Shown here: one piece after another, positions 10,794 to 18,964 of the stretch
Numbering within the stretch: the first letter of the stretch is position 1
Layout of the letters: every line of letters begins with the position of its first letter
DNA from: Mycobacterium senriense
GTDB lineage: Bacteria; Actinomycetota; Actinomycetes; Mycobacteriales; Mycobacteriaceae
Direction: 5' to 3'
Length of the DNA: 64,000 bases
NCBI RefSeq assembly: GCF_019668465.1
Contig: NZ_AP024828.1
Location: 4,588,001-4,652,000, forward strand
The notes under the pieces: model-generated
Told to the model about the DNA's origin: nothing
The model's input: only the letters and a program-made list of their open reading frames with translations
The model's database searches: none
Position numbers and translations under genes: made by a program

Positions 10794-11240
10794 ATGTCCA
10801 CCCGCTATGAAGAACCGAACCGGGTCGCCCGCGCCGCCAACGGGGTCATCCGCTGGCTTGCCGAGGCGGGCATCAGCATCGCCGGGACCCGGGCGCTGCG
10901 CGTCCGCGGCCGCAAAACCGGTAAACAACGCGCGGTGGTGATCAACCTGCTGACCGTCGACGGCGTGGACTACCTGGTCTCGCCGCGCGGCAATACCCAG
11001 TGGGCGCGCAATGTCCGGGCCGCATCCGTCGTCGAGGTGGGTCCTCGCTGGCACCGGCGACGCATGCGGGCCGACGAGGTCGACGACGCGGCCAAGCCCG
11101 AGCTGCTGCGGTGCTACCTGGCCAGATGGTATTGGCAGGTCAAGGACTATGTCGCCGGGTTGACCCCGGACAGCACCGACGAACAGTTCCGCGCCGGCGC
11201 ACCTTCGATTCCGGTCTTCGCGCTAACCCCGACGGGCTGA
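10794..11240 (+). CDS. Ddn-type F420-dependent nitroreductase family protein
   Basis: This 148-residue single-domain protein has the split-barrel FMN/F420 fold of the deazaflavin-dependent nitroreductase (Ddn) family. Evidence is the segment RALRVRGRKTGKQRAVV, followed by a YLVSPRGNTQWARNVRA motif and a WHRRRMRADEV strand. Family members use reduced F420 to reduce quinones or nitro compounds at the membrane; the substrate here is unknown. The gene is divergent from the TetR regulator and is very probably its target. It converges on the serine protease with only 6 bp between the stops. Confidence 0.82.
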   Translation: MSTRYEEPNRVARAANGVIRWLAEAGISIAGTRALRVRGRKTGKQRAVVINLLTVDGVDYLVSPRGNTQWARNVRAASVVEVGPRWHRRRMRADEVDDAAKPELLRCYLARWYWQVKDYVAGLTPDSTDEQFRAGAPSIPVFALTPTG

Positions 11241-11246
11241 CCGACC

Positions 11247-11927
11247 CTAGTGCGCGTTGTCGCGCACTCCGAGGTCCTCGCGGACCTCTTCCGAAGTAGC
11301 CCCCCACGACACCGCGGCCGGAAAGTCCCCCCACACGCTGTTGAAGATGCCGACGATCTGGCCGGGACCGCCACTGGGCGCCAGATACACCGGTCCGCCC
11401 GAATCCCCGTTATGGCTCTGCACGCCGTGCGACATGGTGAACCAACCGTTGTTCACGCTCTCCACCGTCCCGCAGGTTTCCCCGGTGATCACGCCGAAAT
11501 GGCAGACCGGCTGCCCGGGCGCAAGCGTCAGGCCGGGATCGGAGACCAACGGCCGGCCGCCCGGCAGGATGTTGTTCGCCATGACGCTGTTGTCCAGCAC
11601 GATCGCTTCGTAGTCGTTGATCACCTGGCTCGTGGACACCGTGGTTCCGCTGGGGGTGTTGTCCCGGAACGCCGCCATCCGGCCGATGACGGCACCGCCC
11701 CGATCCGTCACCACACCGCTGCCCCCGCCCCGGCAGTGCCCCGCGGTGAACGCGATTTTCAGGCCGGGGTCGACGTATCCCAGCGTGCAGACGCGGTTGT
11801 CCTGGCGAATCTCCATGCCCGGATACACCACGACGTCGGCTTTGGCCGGCGCGGCCGACACAACGGAGGCGAGGGCCACGACCGTGGCCGACGCGGCGAA
11901 CGCGCGCGTTGCCAGACGACGCACCAT
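11247..11927 (-). CDS. Secreted trypsin-like serine protease (Rv1815-like)
   Basis: This 226-residue protein has a Sec signal peptide (positive MVRRLATR, hydrophobic core, cleavage after AKA about residue 30). A chymotrypsin-fold domain carries a complete triad: H64 in TAGHC, D105 in NDYEAIV and S176 in GDSGGP. Cysteines C47/C65 and C142/C152 could form two disulphides. It is expected to act outside the cytoplasmic membrane. The M. tuberculosis counterpart Rv1815 is annotated only as a conserved secreted protein, so substrates are unknown. No membrane anchor is seen. Confidence 0.85.
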   Translation of the reverse strand: MVRRLATRAFAASATVVALASVVSAAPAKADVVVYPGMEIRQDNRVCTLGYVDPGLKIAFTAGHCRGGGSGVVTDRGGAVIGRMAAFRDNTPSGTTVSTSQVINDYEAIVLDNSVMANNILPGGRPLVSDPGLTLAPGQPVCHFGVITGETCGTVESVNNGWFTMSHGVQSHNGDSGGPVYLAPSGGPGQIVGIFNSVWGDFPAAVSWGATSEEVREDLGVRDNAH

Positions 11928-12022
11928 GAACTCCGATCCATCGGGCCGATACCGACGGGAGGCCGAGGTTACGGCGTAACCGTTCCTCCACGCTCAGCTT
12001 TTCGCGCGGGCCCGCGCAAATG

Positions 12023-12967
12023 TTACAGGGAGGTCACGGCCGGGGTTCCGGCCTCGGTGTGACGGGCCGCCCGCGGCAACCAGCCCGGCGGGCCGAACAC
12101 GTAACCCAACCGATCGCGCAGGCGCGTCGCCGATCGCCAGTCGCGGGCGATCGCGACGTATTCCCGGGTCTGCAACGTCCAGATGTTGAACGTGTCCACG
12201 CGCTTCGTGAGGCCGTAATGCGGCCGGAACAGCTCGGCCTGGAAGGTCCCGAAGAGCCGGTCCCAGACGATGAAGATGCCGCCGTAGTTCTTGTCGAGGT
12301 AGATCTTGTCCATCCCGTGATGCACCCGGTGATGCGACGGCGTGTTGAACAGGAACTCGAACGGCCGCGGCAACTTGTCGATCCGCTCGGTGTGAATCCA
12401 GAACTGGTAGATCAAGTTCAACGAGAAGCTGAAAAACACCATCCACGGCGAAATTCCCAACAGCGGCAACGGGATCCACATCAAGATCTCGCCGCTGTTG
12501 TTCCATTTCTGGCGCAGCGCCGTAGCGAAGTTGTAGTACTCGCTGGAGTGATGGGCCTGGTGGGTCGCCCAGATCAATCGCACCCGGTGCGCGATCCGGT
12601 GATAGGCGTAGTACAGCAGGTCCACGCCGAGAATCGCGACGACCCAGGTGTACCAATGCGTCGCCGACAGGTGCCAGGGTGCCACGTAGGCATAGATCGC
12701 GGCATAGCCGAGCAGAGCCAGGGTCTTCCAGCCGGCCGTGGTGGCCACCGACACCAGCCCCATCGAGATGCTCGCCACCGAATCGCGGGTCAGGTGCGCC
12801 CCCGATGCCGGCCGCGCCGTGTCGGCGGCCTCGGCCGTGAAGTGTTCCAGTTTCCTGGCCGCGGTCCATTCGAGGGTCAACAGCAGCAGAAAGAACGGGA
12901 TGGCCACCAGCACCGGATCCCGCATCTGCGGAGGCAGGGCGGACAGGAAGCCTGACAGGGCACTCAC
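12023..12967 (-). CDS. erg3: Fatty acid hydroxylase/sterol C5-desaturase family protein (Erg3/Rv1814-like)
   Basis: This 314-residue integral membrane di-iron enzyme has the eight-histidine clusters of the family: HRIAH (123-127), HQAHH (136-140) and HHRVHH (212-217), plus H250. Hydrophobic stretches at about 17-33, 68-95, 103-122 and 165-190 place the histidines on the cytoplasmic side. Members hydroxylate or desaturate sterols or fatty acyl chains using O2; mycobacteria make no classical sterols, so a lipid or dietary sterol substrate is likely. The start is GTG at 12965-12967. It lies 42 bp downstream of mgtC and may be co-transcribed. Confidence 0.85.
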   Translation of the reverse strand: MSALSGFLSALPPQMRDPVLVAIPFFLLLLTLEWTAARKLEHFTAEAADTARPASGAHLTRDSVASISMGLVSVATTAGWKTLALLGYAAIYAYVAPWHLSATHWYTWVVAILGVDLLYYAYHRIAHRVRLIWATHQAHHSSEYYNFATALRQKWNNSGEILMWIPLPLLGISPWMVFFSFSLNLIYQFWIHTERIDKLPRPFEFLFNTPSHHRVHHGMDKIYLDKNYGGIFIVWDRLFGTFQAELFRPHYGLTKRVDTFNIWTLQTREYVAIARDWRSATRLRDRLGYVFGPPGWLPRAARHTEAGTPAVTSL

Positions 12968-13009
12968 ACGGGTAAGACTACGACGAGCGCTGCATCGGCC
13001 GGGCGCCCC

Positions 13010-13726
13010 TCAGCGACGATCGTCGGACTGCGCTTCGTCTCCGGCATACCACTGCACCGCACGGACGCCCGGTAGCAGCGACAGTTCCGCCACCAGCCGC
13101 TCCAGCCGGGCCGGGGCGTCGCCGTTCATCAGGAGGTGGGCGGTCAGGGTGACCTCGTCGCCGTCCGGGTTGCCGGTATGGATTCCGCGAAGCGTGATGT
13201 CGTTGCTGCCGGCGTGCTGGACGATCTGGGCCCGCGCGTACTTCTCGTGCTTCGGACGGCAGACCACCTGCACGAGGTACGGCACCAGGCTCTCGTCTTC
13301 TTCGGCGCTGTTGTCGCGGTCGATCAGCCGGCCCAGTGGGCGCCCCAGCAGGTGGATGCCGATGACGGTGCCGGTGCCGATCAGCGCGAACACCAGGTGC
13401 CCGGAAGCGGCCAGCACGCCGATCGCCGCCGAGCACCACAGGGTCGCGGCGGTGTTGAGGCCCCGGACGTTGACCCCCTCCCGGAGGATCACGCCACCAC
13501 CGAGGAACCCGATGCCTGACACGACATAGGAGGCGACCCGGGTGGGGCTGGTGTCGGAGGTGGCCGCCGCGTAGAGCACGAAAAGCGTCGCGCCGCCGGC
13601 CACGAGTGCGTTGGTGCGTAGGCCGGCCCGCCGCGCCCGCCATTGCCGTTCCAGGCCGATGAGGGACCCGCACCCCACGCCGACGCCCAGTCGGAGCAGG
13701 AAATCGAGAGCGCTCAGCGTCTCCAA
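13010..13726 (-). CDS. mgtC: MgtC-family membrane protein
   Basis: This 238-residue protein has four to five hydrophobic segments at the N-terminus, with the family signature GCGSLIGLERQWRARRAGLRTNALVA (split here: GLERQWRARR, GLRTNALV) and GIGFLGGGVILREG, followed by an ACT-like C-terminal domain. MgtC is needed for growth in low magnesium and inside macrophages, and it modulates the F-type ATPase in other bacteria. I chose a TTG start at 13724-13726 because GGGGAGGAG lies 7 nt upstream; the frame continues 67 codons further without such a site. Its position beside an M-box-controlled PE/PPE cluster supports a magnesium role. Confidence 0.9.
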   Translation of the reverse strand: METLSALDFLLRLGVGVGCGSLIGLERQWRARRAGLRTNALVAGGATLFVLYAAATSDTSPTRVASYVVSGIGFLGGGVILREGVNVRGLNTAATLWCSAAIGVLAASGHLVFALIGTGTVIGIHLLGRPLGRLIDRDNSAEEDESLVPYLVQVVCRPKHEKYARAQIVQHAGSNDITLRGIHTGNPDGDEVTLTAHLLMNGDAPARLERLVAELSLLPGVRAVQWYAGDEAQSDDRR

Positions 13727-13913
13727 CGACTCACTCCTCCCCTGGGACTCGTTCTCGAGTATCCCCCGGGCCGTGCCGGGCGATGACGGTGGCGGCCCCG
13801 GCGTGGTGCCAGTCGGCGCAGCTAAACACGTGGAGGTGAACGGCAGATGGACCGCAGCCGAATCGGGCGCCGGGCCGCCACATCGGCGAAACCTGCGCGT
13901 TGCCACTCGGTTG

Positions 13914-13941
13914 CCCGGCCGCCACATGGGAGCGGCCCGGG
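13914..13941 (-). terminator. GC-rich hairpin after the DUF732 gene
   Basis: CCCGGCCGC (13914-13922) pairs with GCGGCCCGGG (13932-13941) around a 9-nt loop with one bulge, immediately after the stop of the minus-strand DUF732 gene. There is no T-tract, which is common for mycobacterial terminators. It may separate the PPE/DUF732 unit from mgtC. Confidence 0.4.
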
Positions 13942-13942
13942 G

Positions 13943-14266
13943 CTACCCTCGGTTAAGTCGCTGCGGGCAAAAGTATTTCGCCGCGATAGCCAAGAACGAT
14001 GCGGCTTGATCGTTGGTGAGTCCGGGGTTTTGGCTCTTCAGTTCGTCAACCATTTGCGGGCCGGCCTCGCCGTCGCCCATCGACACGCACACCGATTTGG
14101 CGAACGTGATGGCTGACTCGGGGGTTGAGTAGTTGATGCCCGCACCATGCAGCGAGGCAAGGAAACCGGCCTCGTCGCCGTTGGGTGCCACTGGGTCGCC
14201 ATGCGCGAGCGGGGCCATTCCGATCGCGACCGAAACGCCAACGCTCAGTGCCAGCTGCAGTCTCAT
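13943..14266 (-). CDS. Secreted DUF732 protein (Rv1810-like), copy 1
   Basis: This small exported protein of about 107 residues has a signal peptide (MRLQLALSVGVSVAIGMAPLAHG). The DUF732 core is DEAGFLASLHGAGINYSTPESAITFAKSVC..., with the paired cysteines (SVC, YFC) conserved in the family. An alternative ATG at 14284 would add six residues. DUF732 proteins are mycobacterial and of unknown function. This is the second of two in tandem, between the PPE genes and mgtC, where H37Rv has the single Rv1810. Confidence 0.8.
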   Translation of the reverse strand: MRLQLALSVGVSVAIGMAPLAHGDPVAPNGDEAGFLASLHGAGINYSTPESAITFAKSVCVSMGDGEAGPQMVDELKSQNPGLTNDQAASFLAIAAKYFCPQRLNRG

Positions 14267-14387
14267 GACTGGTGATTGTCGCATGTCGCGGCGATGTTCG
14301 CAGCGGACGGCGATGATCCGCAGATCCACTGCGCCGCAGGGTATTCGAGATTACCGACCCGCGCGTTTACCACCCGCCCGCGTCGGC

Positions 14388-14711
14388 TCAGGCCTTGGAG
14401 AGCTGTTGGGGGCAGTAGTACTTCGCGGAAAGTACGGCGAAGTTCGAGGCCATTTCCATGTCCATCCCGGGATTGTGGGTTTTCACGTCGTGGACCACCG
14501 CCAGGCCCGACTCGCCGTTGTTCAGGCAGGAACACACCGCTCTGCCGGCGGCGGCGGCCGAACCCGGGCTGTTGAAGCTGAACCCGGCTTGCTGCAGCGC
14601 GGCGACGAAGCCGCCGTCGTCACCGTCCGGCGCAGGCGGAGGATCGGCGTATGCCGGTGCGGCAAGGCCGATCATCGCCGAAACACCAAGTAGCGCCAGT
14701 AGCGGTTTCAT
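14388..14711 (-). CDS. Secreted DUF732 protein (Rv1810-like), copy 2
   Basis: This 107-residue protein begins MKPLLALLGVSAMIGLAAPAYA, a Sec signal peptide with an AYA cleavage site. The mature part, DDGGFVAALQQAGFSFNSP, carries the same spacing of cysteines (VCSC, YYC) as its neighbour. GAAGGGCG upstream of the ATG supports the start. It lies 58 bp downstream of a PPE gene in the same direction, so it is probably part of that transcript. Function is unknown. It is diverged from, but clearly a paralogue of, the genes at 13943 and 18619. Confidence 0.82.
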   Translation of the reverse strand: MKPLLALLGVSAMIGLAAPAYADPPPAPDGDDGGFVAALQQAGFSFNSPGSAAAAGRAVCSCLNNGESGLAVVHDVKTHNPGMDMEMASNFAVLSAKYYCPQQLSKA

Positions 14712-14769
14712 CTCTATCGCCCTTCCGTTGTTCCGAAGCATGCTGAACCACGCTGAGTTATCTTGGCCG

Positions 14770-16173
14770 TCAACCTGACTGGGCATCGGCGGGCATGACC
14801 TTCGACTTGTCGCCCTTTTTCAGGTGCACCGCGTGGATGCCCGGCTTCTTGGCCAGCTGTTCGAGGAGTGCGTCGAGGTTCTCCTGATCGACATTGTGGT
14901 GCTGCACGGTTTCGGGTTTCTCCGAGATCTGCGCGACAAGGCGTTTCAGCTGTTCCGGCGATTGCTTGTCTTTGAGATCCTTGATCGGAGTCATCCGGTT
15001 ACGCATGCCCGCCTGTGCCACGGTGGGTCCGCCCGCGCCCACGGCGCTACCCAGCATCCCGGCCAGCCCCATCGAGCTGAACAGACTCCCCTGCCCCAGC
15101 GCCGCCGCGGGCACAGCCTCGGTTCCGGCGGCCGACAGCGCGGCGGCGACGGTCCTGATGGCCGGAGTGGACGTGGCCCAACTCGGCGGGATCGACAGCT
15201 TCCCGACCAGGGTGCCGGCGTTGCCCATACCGGCGATCGGGTTGATCGCGCTGAATAGCGTGCCGCGGCCGAAGCCCAGCGCCCCCAGCCCGGCGCCCAG
15301 CGCATCTTTCGGCAACGCCCCGTACGCGACGGGTGGGGCGAACTTGAGCCACTGCGACAACGGGAAGTTGATCAGCAACCCGATGTCGTTGAACTGCGTG
15401 GTGAGCCCCAGGGGCACCTTCACTGCGTTGTACAAGCCGGTGTAAAAACTGGACCCCCCTGGGAGTCCGTTCAATAGGCCAGTGACGAAGTTGTTGTAGA
15501 GATAGGCGAGATTGGCCGGCAGTGAGAATGCCCCGGTGTAGGGCAACGTGGTCGTCGCCGCCGAAGCCGCGGTATTCGCGACGTTGGCGGCCGGGGTGCT
15601 CGCCGCCGAACTCACCGCGGCCGCTTGCATCGGCTCGGCAGCTTCATTGGTGGTCTTGGGCGCGGGGGTGAATGCCGTCAGGTTGTTGACTGCGGTCGCC
15701 GACGCGGCGAAGTACGTGTCCATCGCGGTGGCGTCCTGGGCCCAAAACTCGCCGTATTGAGCCTCATTCGCGGCGATCGCCGCGGTGTTCTGCCCGAGCA
15801 GGTTGGTGGCCACCAGCTGTGCGAGCAGGGTCCGGTTTTCCGCGATCACCGCGGGCGGCACGTGGGCCGCGAAAGCCGTCTCGTAGGCGGCGGCCGCCTC
15901 GGTGGCCTGGGTCGCCGATTGTGCGGCCTGCGTGGCGGTTTGCTGCATCCAGGCCACATACGGGGCGGCCGCGCTCGCCATGGCGATTGAGGACGGACCT
16001 ACCCAGGGTCCGCCCGTCAGGCTGGAGAGCACCGACGAGTACGACGTTGCGGTGGAATGCAATTCGGTGGCCAGGTTCTGCCATGCCGTCGCCGCCGCCA
16101 CCAAGGACCCCGGTCCCGGACCGCTGTACATCCGGCCCGAGTTGAACTCCGGCGGAAAGGCTCCGTAAAACAT
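14770..16173 (-). CDS. PPE family protein, SVP-like subfamily (PPE33 position)
   Basis: This 467-residue protein has the PPE domain (residues 1-180) with FPPEFNSGRMYSGPG and the WxG-type helical hairpin (GGPWVGPSS). A low-complexity linker rich in A/T/N follows. A late GKLSIPPSWA block matches the GxxSVPxxW motif of the SVP subfamily, with Ile for Val. Unlike its neighbours it ends in a charged, non-repetitive tail of about 80 residues (MTPIKDLKDKQSPEQLKRLV...) predicted helical. PPE proteins are exported by ESX systems, usually paired with a PE partner and recognised by EspG. It lies 68 bp after the preceding PPE gene. Confidence 0.9.
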   Translation of the reverse strand: MFYGAFPPEFNSGRMYSGPGPGSLVAAATAWQNLATELHSTATSYSSVLSSLTGGPWVGPSSIAMASAAAPYVAWMQQTATQAAQSATQATEAAAAYETAFAAHVPPAVIAENRTLLAQLVATNLLGQNTAAIAANEAQYGEFWAQDATAMDTYFAASATAVNNLTAFTPAPKTTNEAAEPMQAAAVSSAASTPAANVANTAASAATTTLPYTGAFSLPANLAYLYNNFVTGLLNGLPGGSSFYTGLYNAVKVPLGLTTQFNDIGLLINFPLSQWLKFAPPVAYGALPKDALGAGLGALGFGRGTLFSAINPIAGMGNAGTLVGKLSIPPSWATSTPAIRTVAAALSAAGTEAVPAAALGQGSLFSSMGLAGMLGSAVGAGGPTVAQAGMRNRMTPIKDLKDKQSPEQLKRLVAQISEKPETVQHHNVDQENLDALLEQLAKKPGIHAVHLKKGDKSKVMPADAQSG

Positions 16174-16241
16174 CTGTGCTACCCCCTACCTGCCTGCATG
16201 GGTCGACAGCGCCTGGCTGCCATGCGGTTTGGTCATCGCGG

Positions 16242-17507
16242 TCACTCCTCGATGCAGGGGATCACGATGATGGTGGCCGCGGCCGGATCGGCTTCGGCGG
16301 CGACGCCGCCCAGCGAACCCGCCACCGAGGCGGCGCCCCCGACGGGTCGGGTTGCGGCGGCCGCGACGGCGCGTCCAGCCAGGCTGGACAGGGCCATCTG
16401 GTTGAAGACGCCCTCCTCGCCGGCCATCGCGGCCGGCAGCGCCGCCATGTCGGTCGGGATCCCCTGGGCGAGTGTTCGGATCGCCGGGGCGGCTTCCGTC
16501 CAGCCCTGCGGCACCGACATGCCGCCCACCAGAGCGGCTTTGCCCATCGACCCCGACGCCTGCCCCGCGCCGACGGCCGAGCTGAGCATCGGCCTGACGG
16601 CGTCGGTGCCGCTGGCCAATGGCGCCAAAGCCCCGGAAATGGCTTTGGGCCCAGCCAAATATGCGGCAGCACCCTGCCCGTTCTGGCCCCAGGAGTACGC
16701 CTGGCCGAACGACAGGAACGGACCGCCAGGGATGCTGCTCCATGACTGCGGGGAGTACGGCCCGGTGAGGACCGACCAGAACTCGTTCCAGTTCGTCACG
16801 GCATTCGGCAGGGTAAGTGACGAACCGGACGCCGCCGTGGTGGTTGAGCTGGCATTCGTCACGGCCTGTGCCGCCGGCTGGATCGTGGTGCTCAGCTGGG
16901 ACAGGTGGCTGACGGTGTTCGCGCTGGACTGCCCGGTGCTCTGGGCGACCGCGGCCGCTTGGGTGGGTCCGGCCGACTCGTTGGTGGTGTGAGGCGGCTG
17001 GGTGAACGGGGTCAGCTGCGAGGCGCTCGCCGACGCCGCCGTGTACGCGTACATGGCGGCGGCATCCTGCGCCCACATCTCCATGTAGTGGGCTTCGGTG
17101 GCGGCGATCGCCGGGGTGTTCTGGCCGAGGATGTTGGTGGCGACCAAGGTCGCGAGCAGCGAGCGGTTGGCGGCGATCACCGGCGGCGGGACCGTCGCCG
17201 CGAACGCCGCCTCGTAGGCGCCGGCCGCGAGTTTGGCCTGGACGCCCGCCTGCTCGGCTTGCGCGCCGGTGGCGTGGATCCACGCCACGTACGGGGCTGC
17301 CGCGGCCGCCATCGCGATGGATGAGGGTCCCGTCCACGGACCCGTTGCCAGAGTTTCGATCGTCGAGTTGTACGACGCCCCAGTGCTTTGCAGCTCCGCG
17401 GCCAATTCGTCCCACGCTGCGGCCGCGGCCAGCAGCGGCCCCGACCCCGCCCCGACGTACATCCGCCCCGAGTTGTATTCCGGCGGATAAGCCCCGAAAT
17501 CCAACAT
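16242..17507 (-). CDS. PPE family protein, SVP subfamily (PPE32 position)
   Basis: This 421-residue protein has a PPE domain starting [17 protein letters not shown], a WTG turn at about residue 56, an Ala/Thr/Ser-rich linker, and the GGMSVPQGW motif of the SVP subfamily near residue 330. The C-terminus ends [12 protein letters not shown] rather than the RPPAAG type of its neighbours. GGAGGT about 6 nt before the ATG supports the start. It begins a PPE-PPE-DUF732-DUF732 unit whose promoter must lie in the AT-richer stretch upstream. Confidence 0.9.
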   Translation of the reverse strand: MLDFGAYPPEYNSGRMYVGAGSGPLLAAAAAWDELAAELQSTGASYNSTIETLATGPWTGPSSIAMAAAAAPYVAWIHATGAQAEQAGVQAKLAAGAYEAAFAATVPPPVIAANRSLLATLVATNILGQNTPAIAATEAHYMEMWAQDAAAMYAYTAASASASQLTPFTQPPHTTNESAGPTQAAAVAQSTGQSSANTVSHLSQLSTTIQPAAQAVTNASSTTTAASGSSLTLPNAVTNWNEFWSVLTGPYSPQSWSSIPGGPFLSFGQAYSWGQNGQGAAAYLAGPKAISGALAPLASGTDAVRPMLSSAVGAGQASGSMGKAALVGGMSVPQGWTEAAPAIRTLAQGIPTDMAALPAAMAGEEGVFNQMALSSLAGRAVAAAATRPVGGAASVAGSLGGVAAEADPAAATIIVIPCIEE

Positions 17508-18114
17508 TTAATACCTCCGGTCCCGCTGCTGGCGGCCATGGTAGGCACGGCTTCGCCGCCCCGGCATCGACGAAGTCGCAGCTCTAAGGGAATTCATCAG
17601 ATCTGCCACCGGTTACATGTGCAGATTCCATGTGCTGCAGACAACAAAACCATGCTGCTCCTAGCTCTGAATCGGCGCCTAAATGGCGTGCGAACGACTA
17701 GTCAAGCCACGCTGCTTTTGCACTGACGATGCTGCCTATCGCTTATTTCGTCGCGTGCTCCCGTTGGGTAAACGTTTGTTAAATGTTCATCTCCCGGATG
17801 CGTGGACCGTATGAGGGCTGAAACGCCCGGTATCTCCGTTTTGGCTGGTGAGACGCCTACGGGCAGCCTTCAGCTACGCATCAATAACCCGTGAGAATAT
17901 TGATCCGCAGGATGGCGAATTACCACCCATAGATCGGCGCCATTGCCGCGGCCTTATACGTACTCAGAACTGTGTTTTAACTGTCCGACCGCGAAATTTT
18001 GCAACCTCCCACTAAGCTAATACCTGCGGCTATCCCGAATAGCATTACAGGGACTTGACGACGCCGTCGCCTACCGCGACTTCACTACGGAAATCCGCCA
18101 TTTGTGACGTAATG
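17508..18114. other. Non-coding, AT-richer stretch upstream of a PPE gene
   Basis: About 600 bp without a credible ORF, noticeably lower in GC than the flanks, with runs such as GTTTGTTAAATGTTCAT. It presumably holds the promoter and leader of the PPE gene starting at 17507. A direct repeat AACTGTG-TTTT-AACTGTC (17968-17985) resembles a PhoP-type box but is far from the gene. No recognisable RNA motif was found. Confidence 0.4.
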
Positions 18115-18340
18115 TCAATGAGACCAACCCGAATCGACCGCGCTGTCGGTGCGGTGGTCGCTGCACGCGGGCGGGACTTTCCGCCGGTGGGCGTTGACCC
18201 GCTGGTAGGTGACCTGGAAGTTGCGACCCAGCACCGTTGATGAACTCGTCGCGCGCCACCGAACCCGAGCGGCGGGCCCCAGGCACCCATCGGCGACGAC
18301 GGGCGTCCATATCGCCGAACGGATCGTTGATCGTCCACAT
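18115..18340 (-). pseudogene. Decayed esxN-like (WXG100) gene
   Basis: The minus strand starts MWTINDPFGDMDA, which aligns with MSINYQFGDVDA of the intact esxN in this window. It then loses most of the first helix, resumes as SGSVARDEFIN (intact: SGSVACQEFIT), and after a frameshift continues LGRNFQVTYQRVNAH and DSAVDSGW in another frame (intact: LGRNFQVIYEQANSH, DSAVGSSW). The stop is at 18115. An internal deletion plus a frameshift make it non-functional. It marks a former Esx gene inside the PE/PPE/DUF732 island, outside the ESX-5 core. Confidence 0.75.
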
Positions 18341-18433
18341 CGTTCTCCCAAGGTTCACCCATACGAGTAGACGCGGTCAGTCTGCTGTGGCACTGATTAG
18401 CTACTGACAATTTCCTGTGGGCCGATATTGGGC

Positions 18434-18463
18434 GCTCACAAGGGCTTTCGGCCCGTTGTGAGC
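18434..18463 (-). terminator. Strong hairpin downstream of the PE-PPE-PPE-DUF732 unit
   Basis: GCTCACAAGGGC (18434-18445) pairs with GCCC-G-TTGTGAGC (18451-18463): 12 bp, one bulged base and a 5-nt loop. It lies about 155 nt beyond the stop of the DUF732 gene at 18619 and is a plausible end for the M-box-controlled transcript. Confidence 0.55.
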
Positions 18464-18618
18464 CAGGCGTAATGCCTAAAACTCATTGCTGTGACGGCGA
18501 TCGCTGGTGGCGGTCGGCGGTGATGGATCCCACGCGCCGCTCGCTCCGTGACCGGAAACCGAGTTCGCCGACCCGCCTTGCGCACGTCGACAGCCGAGCC
18601 GCGGCCTCGTATTGCCGG

Positions 18619-18954
18619 TTAGCTACTGCTCTGGGGGTTTGTTCCGCCATCGCCGCTGGACAGACGCTCGGGGCAGTAGACGCTGGCGGCGGCCTGGACG
18701 AACAGGGCGGCTTTTGCTGTGGTGAATGCCGGGTTGAGCTCGTGGACATCTCTGATGATGTCGAGTTCTGTGGTGCCCGACTTGGCCAAGTCGCACACCT
18801 TTTGGCCCGCTTTTATCGCGCGGTCGGGGCTCTGATAGGTGATGCCAGCCTTGTTCAGGGCGGCGATGAATGCGTCGTCATCGGAGTCGGCGTGCGCTGG
18901 TATGGCCATCAGGGCGAAGGCAACTGCGCCGGCAAGAAACGTTAGGAACCTCAC
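18619..18954 (-). CDS. Secreted DUF732 protein, copy 3
   Basis: This protein of about 111 residues starts with GTG at 18952-18954 (VRFLTFLAGAVAFALMAIPAHA, signal peptide). The mature DUF732 core is DSDDDAFIAALNKAGITYQSPDRAIKAGQKVC, with a second cysteine in SVYC. The stop of the upstream PPE gene is only 10 bp away, so the two are almost certainly co-transcribed and perhaps translationally coupled. The longer in-frame ORF upstream reads antisense-like sequence inside the PPE gene and was not used. Function is unknown. Confidence 0.8.
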   Translation of the reverse strand: MRFLTFLAGAVAFALMAIPAHADSDDDAFIAALNKAGITYQSPDRAIKAGQKVCDLAKSGTTELDIIRDVHELNPAFTTAKAALFVQAAASVYCPERLSSGDGGTNPQSSS

Positions 18955-18964
18955 GTTCGCTGTC

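Noticed and set aside
18483..18749. Frame with NRQYEAAAR, weakly like an Esx C-terminus, upstream of the esxN-like pseudogene
   Set aside because: Too short and overlapping the DUF732 gene; cannot be told from chance.
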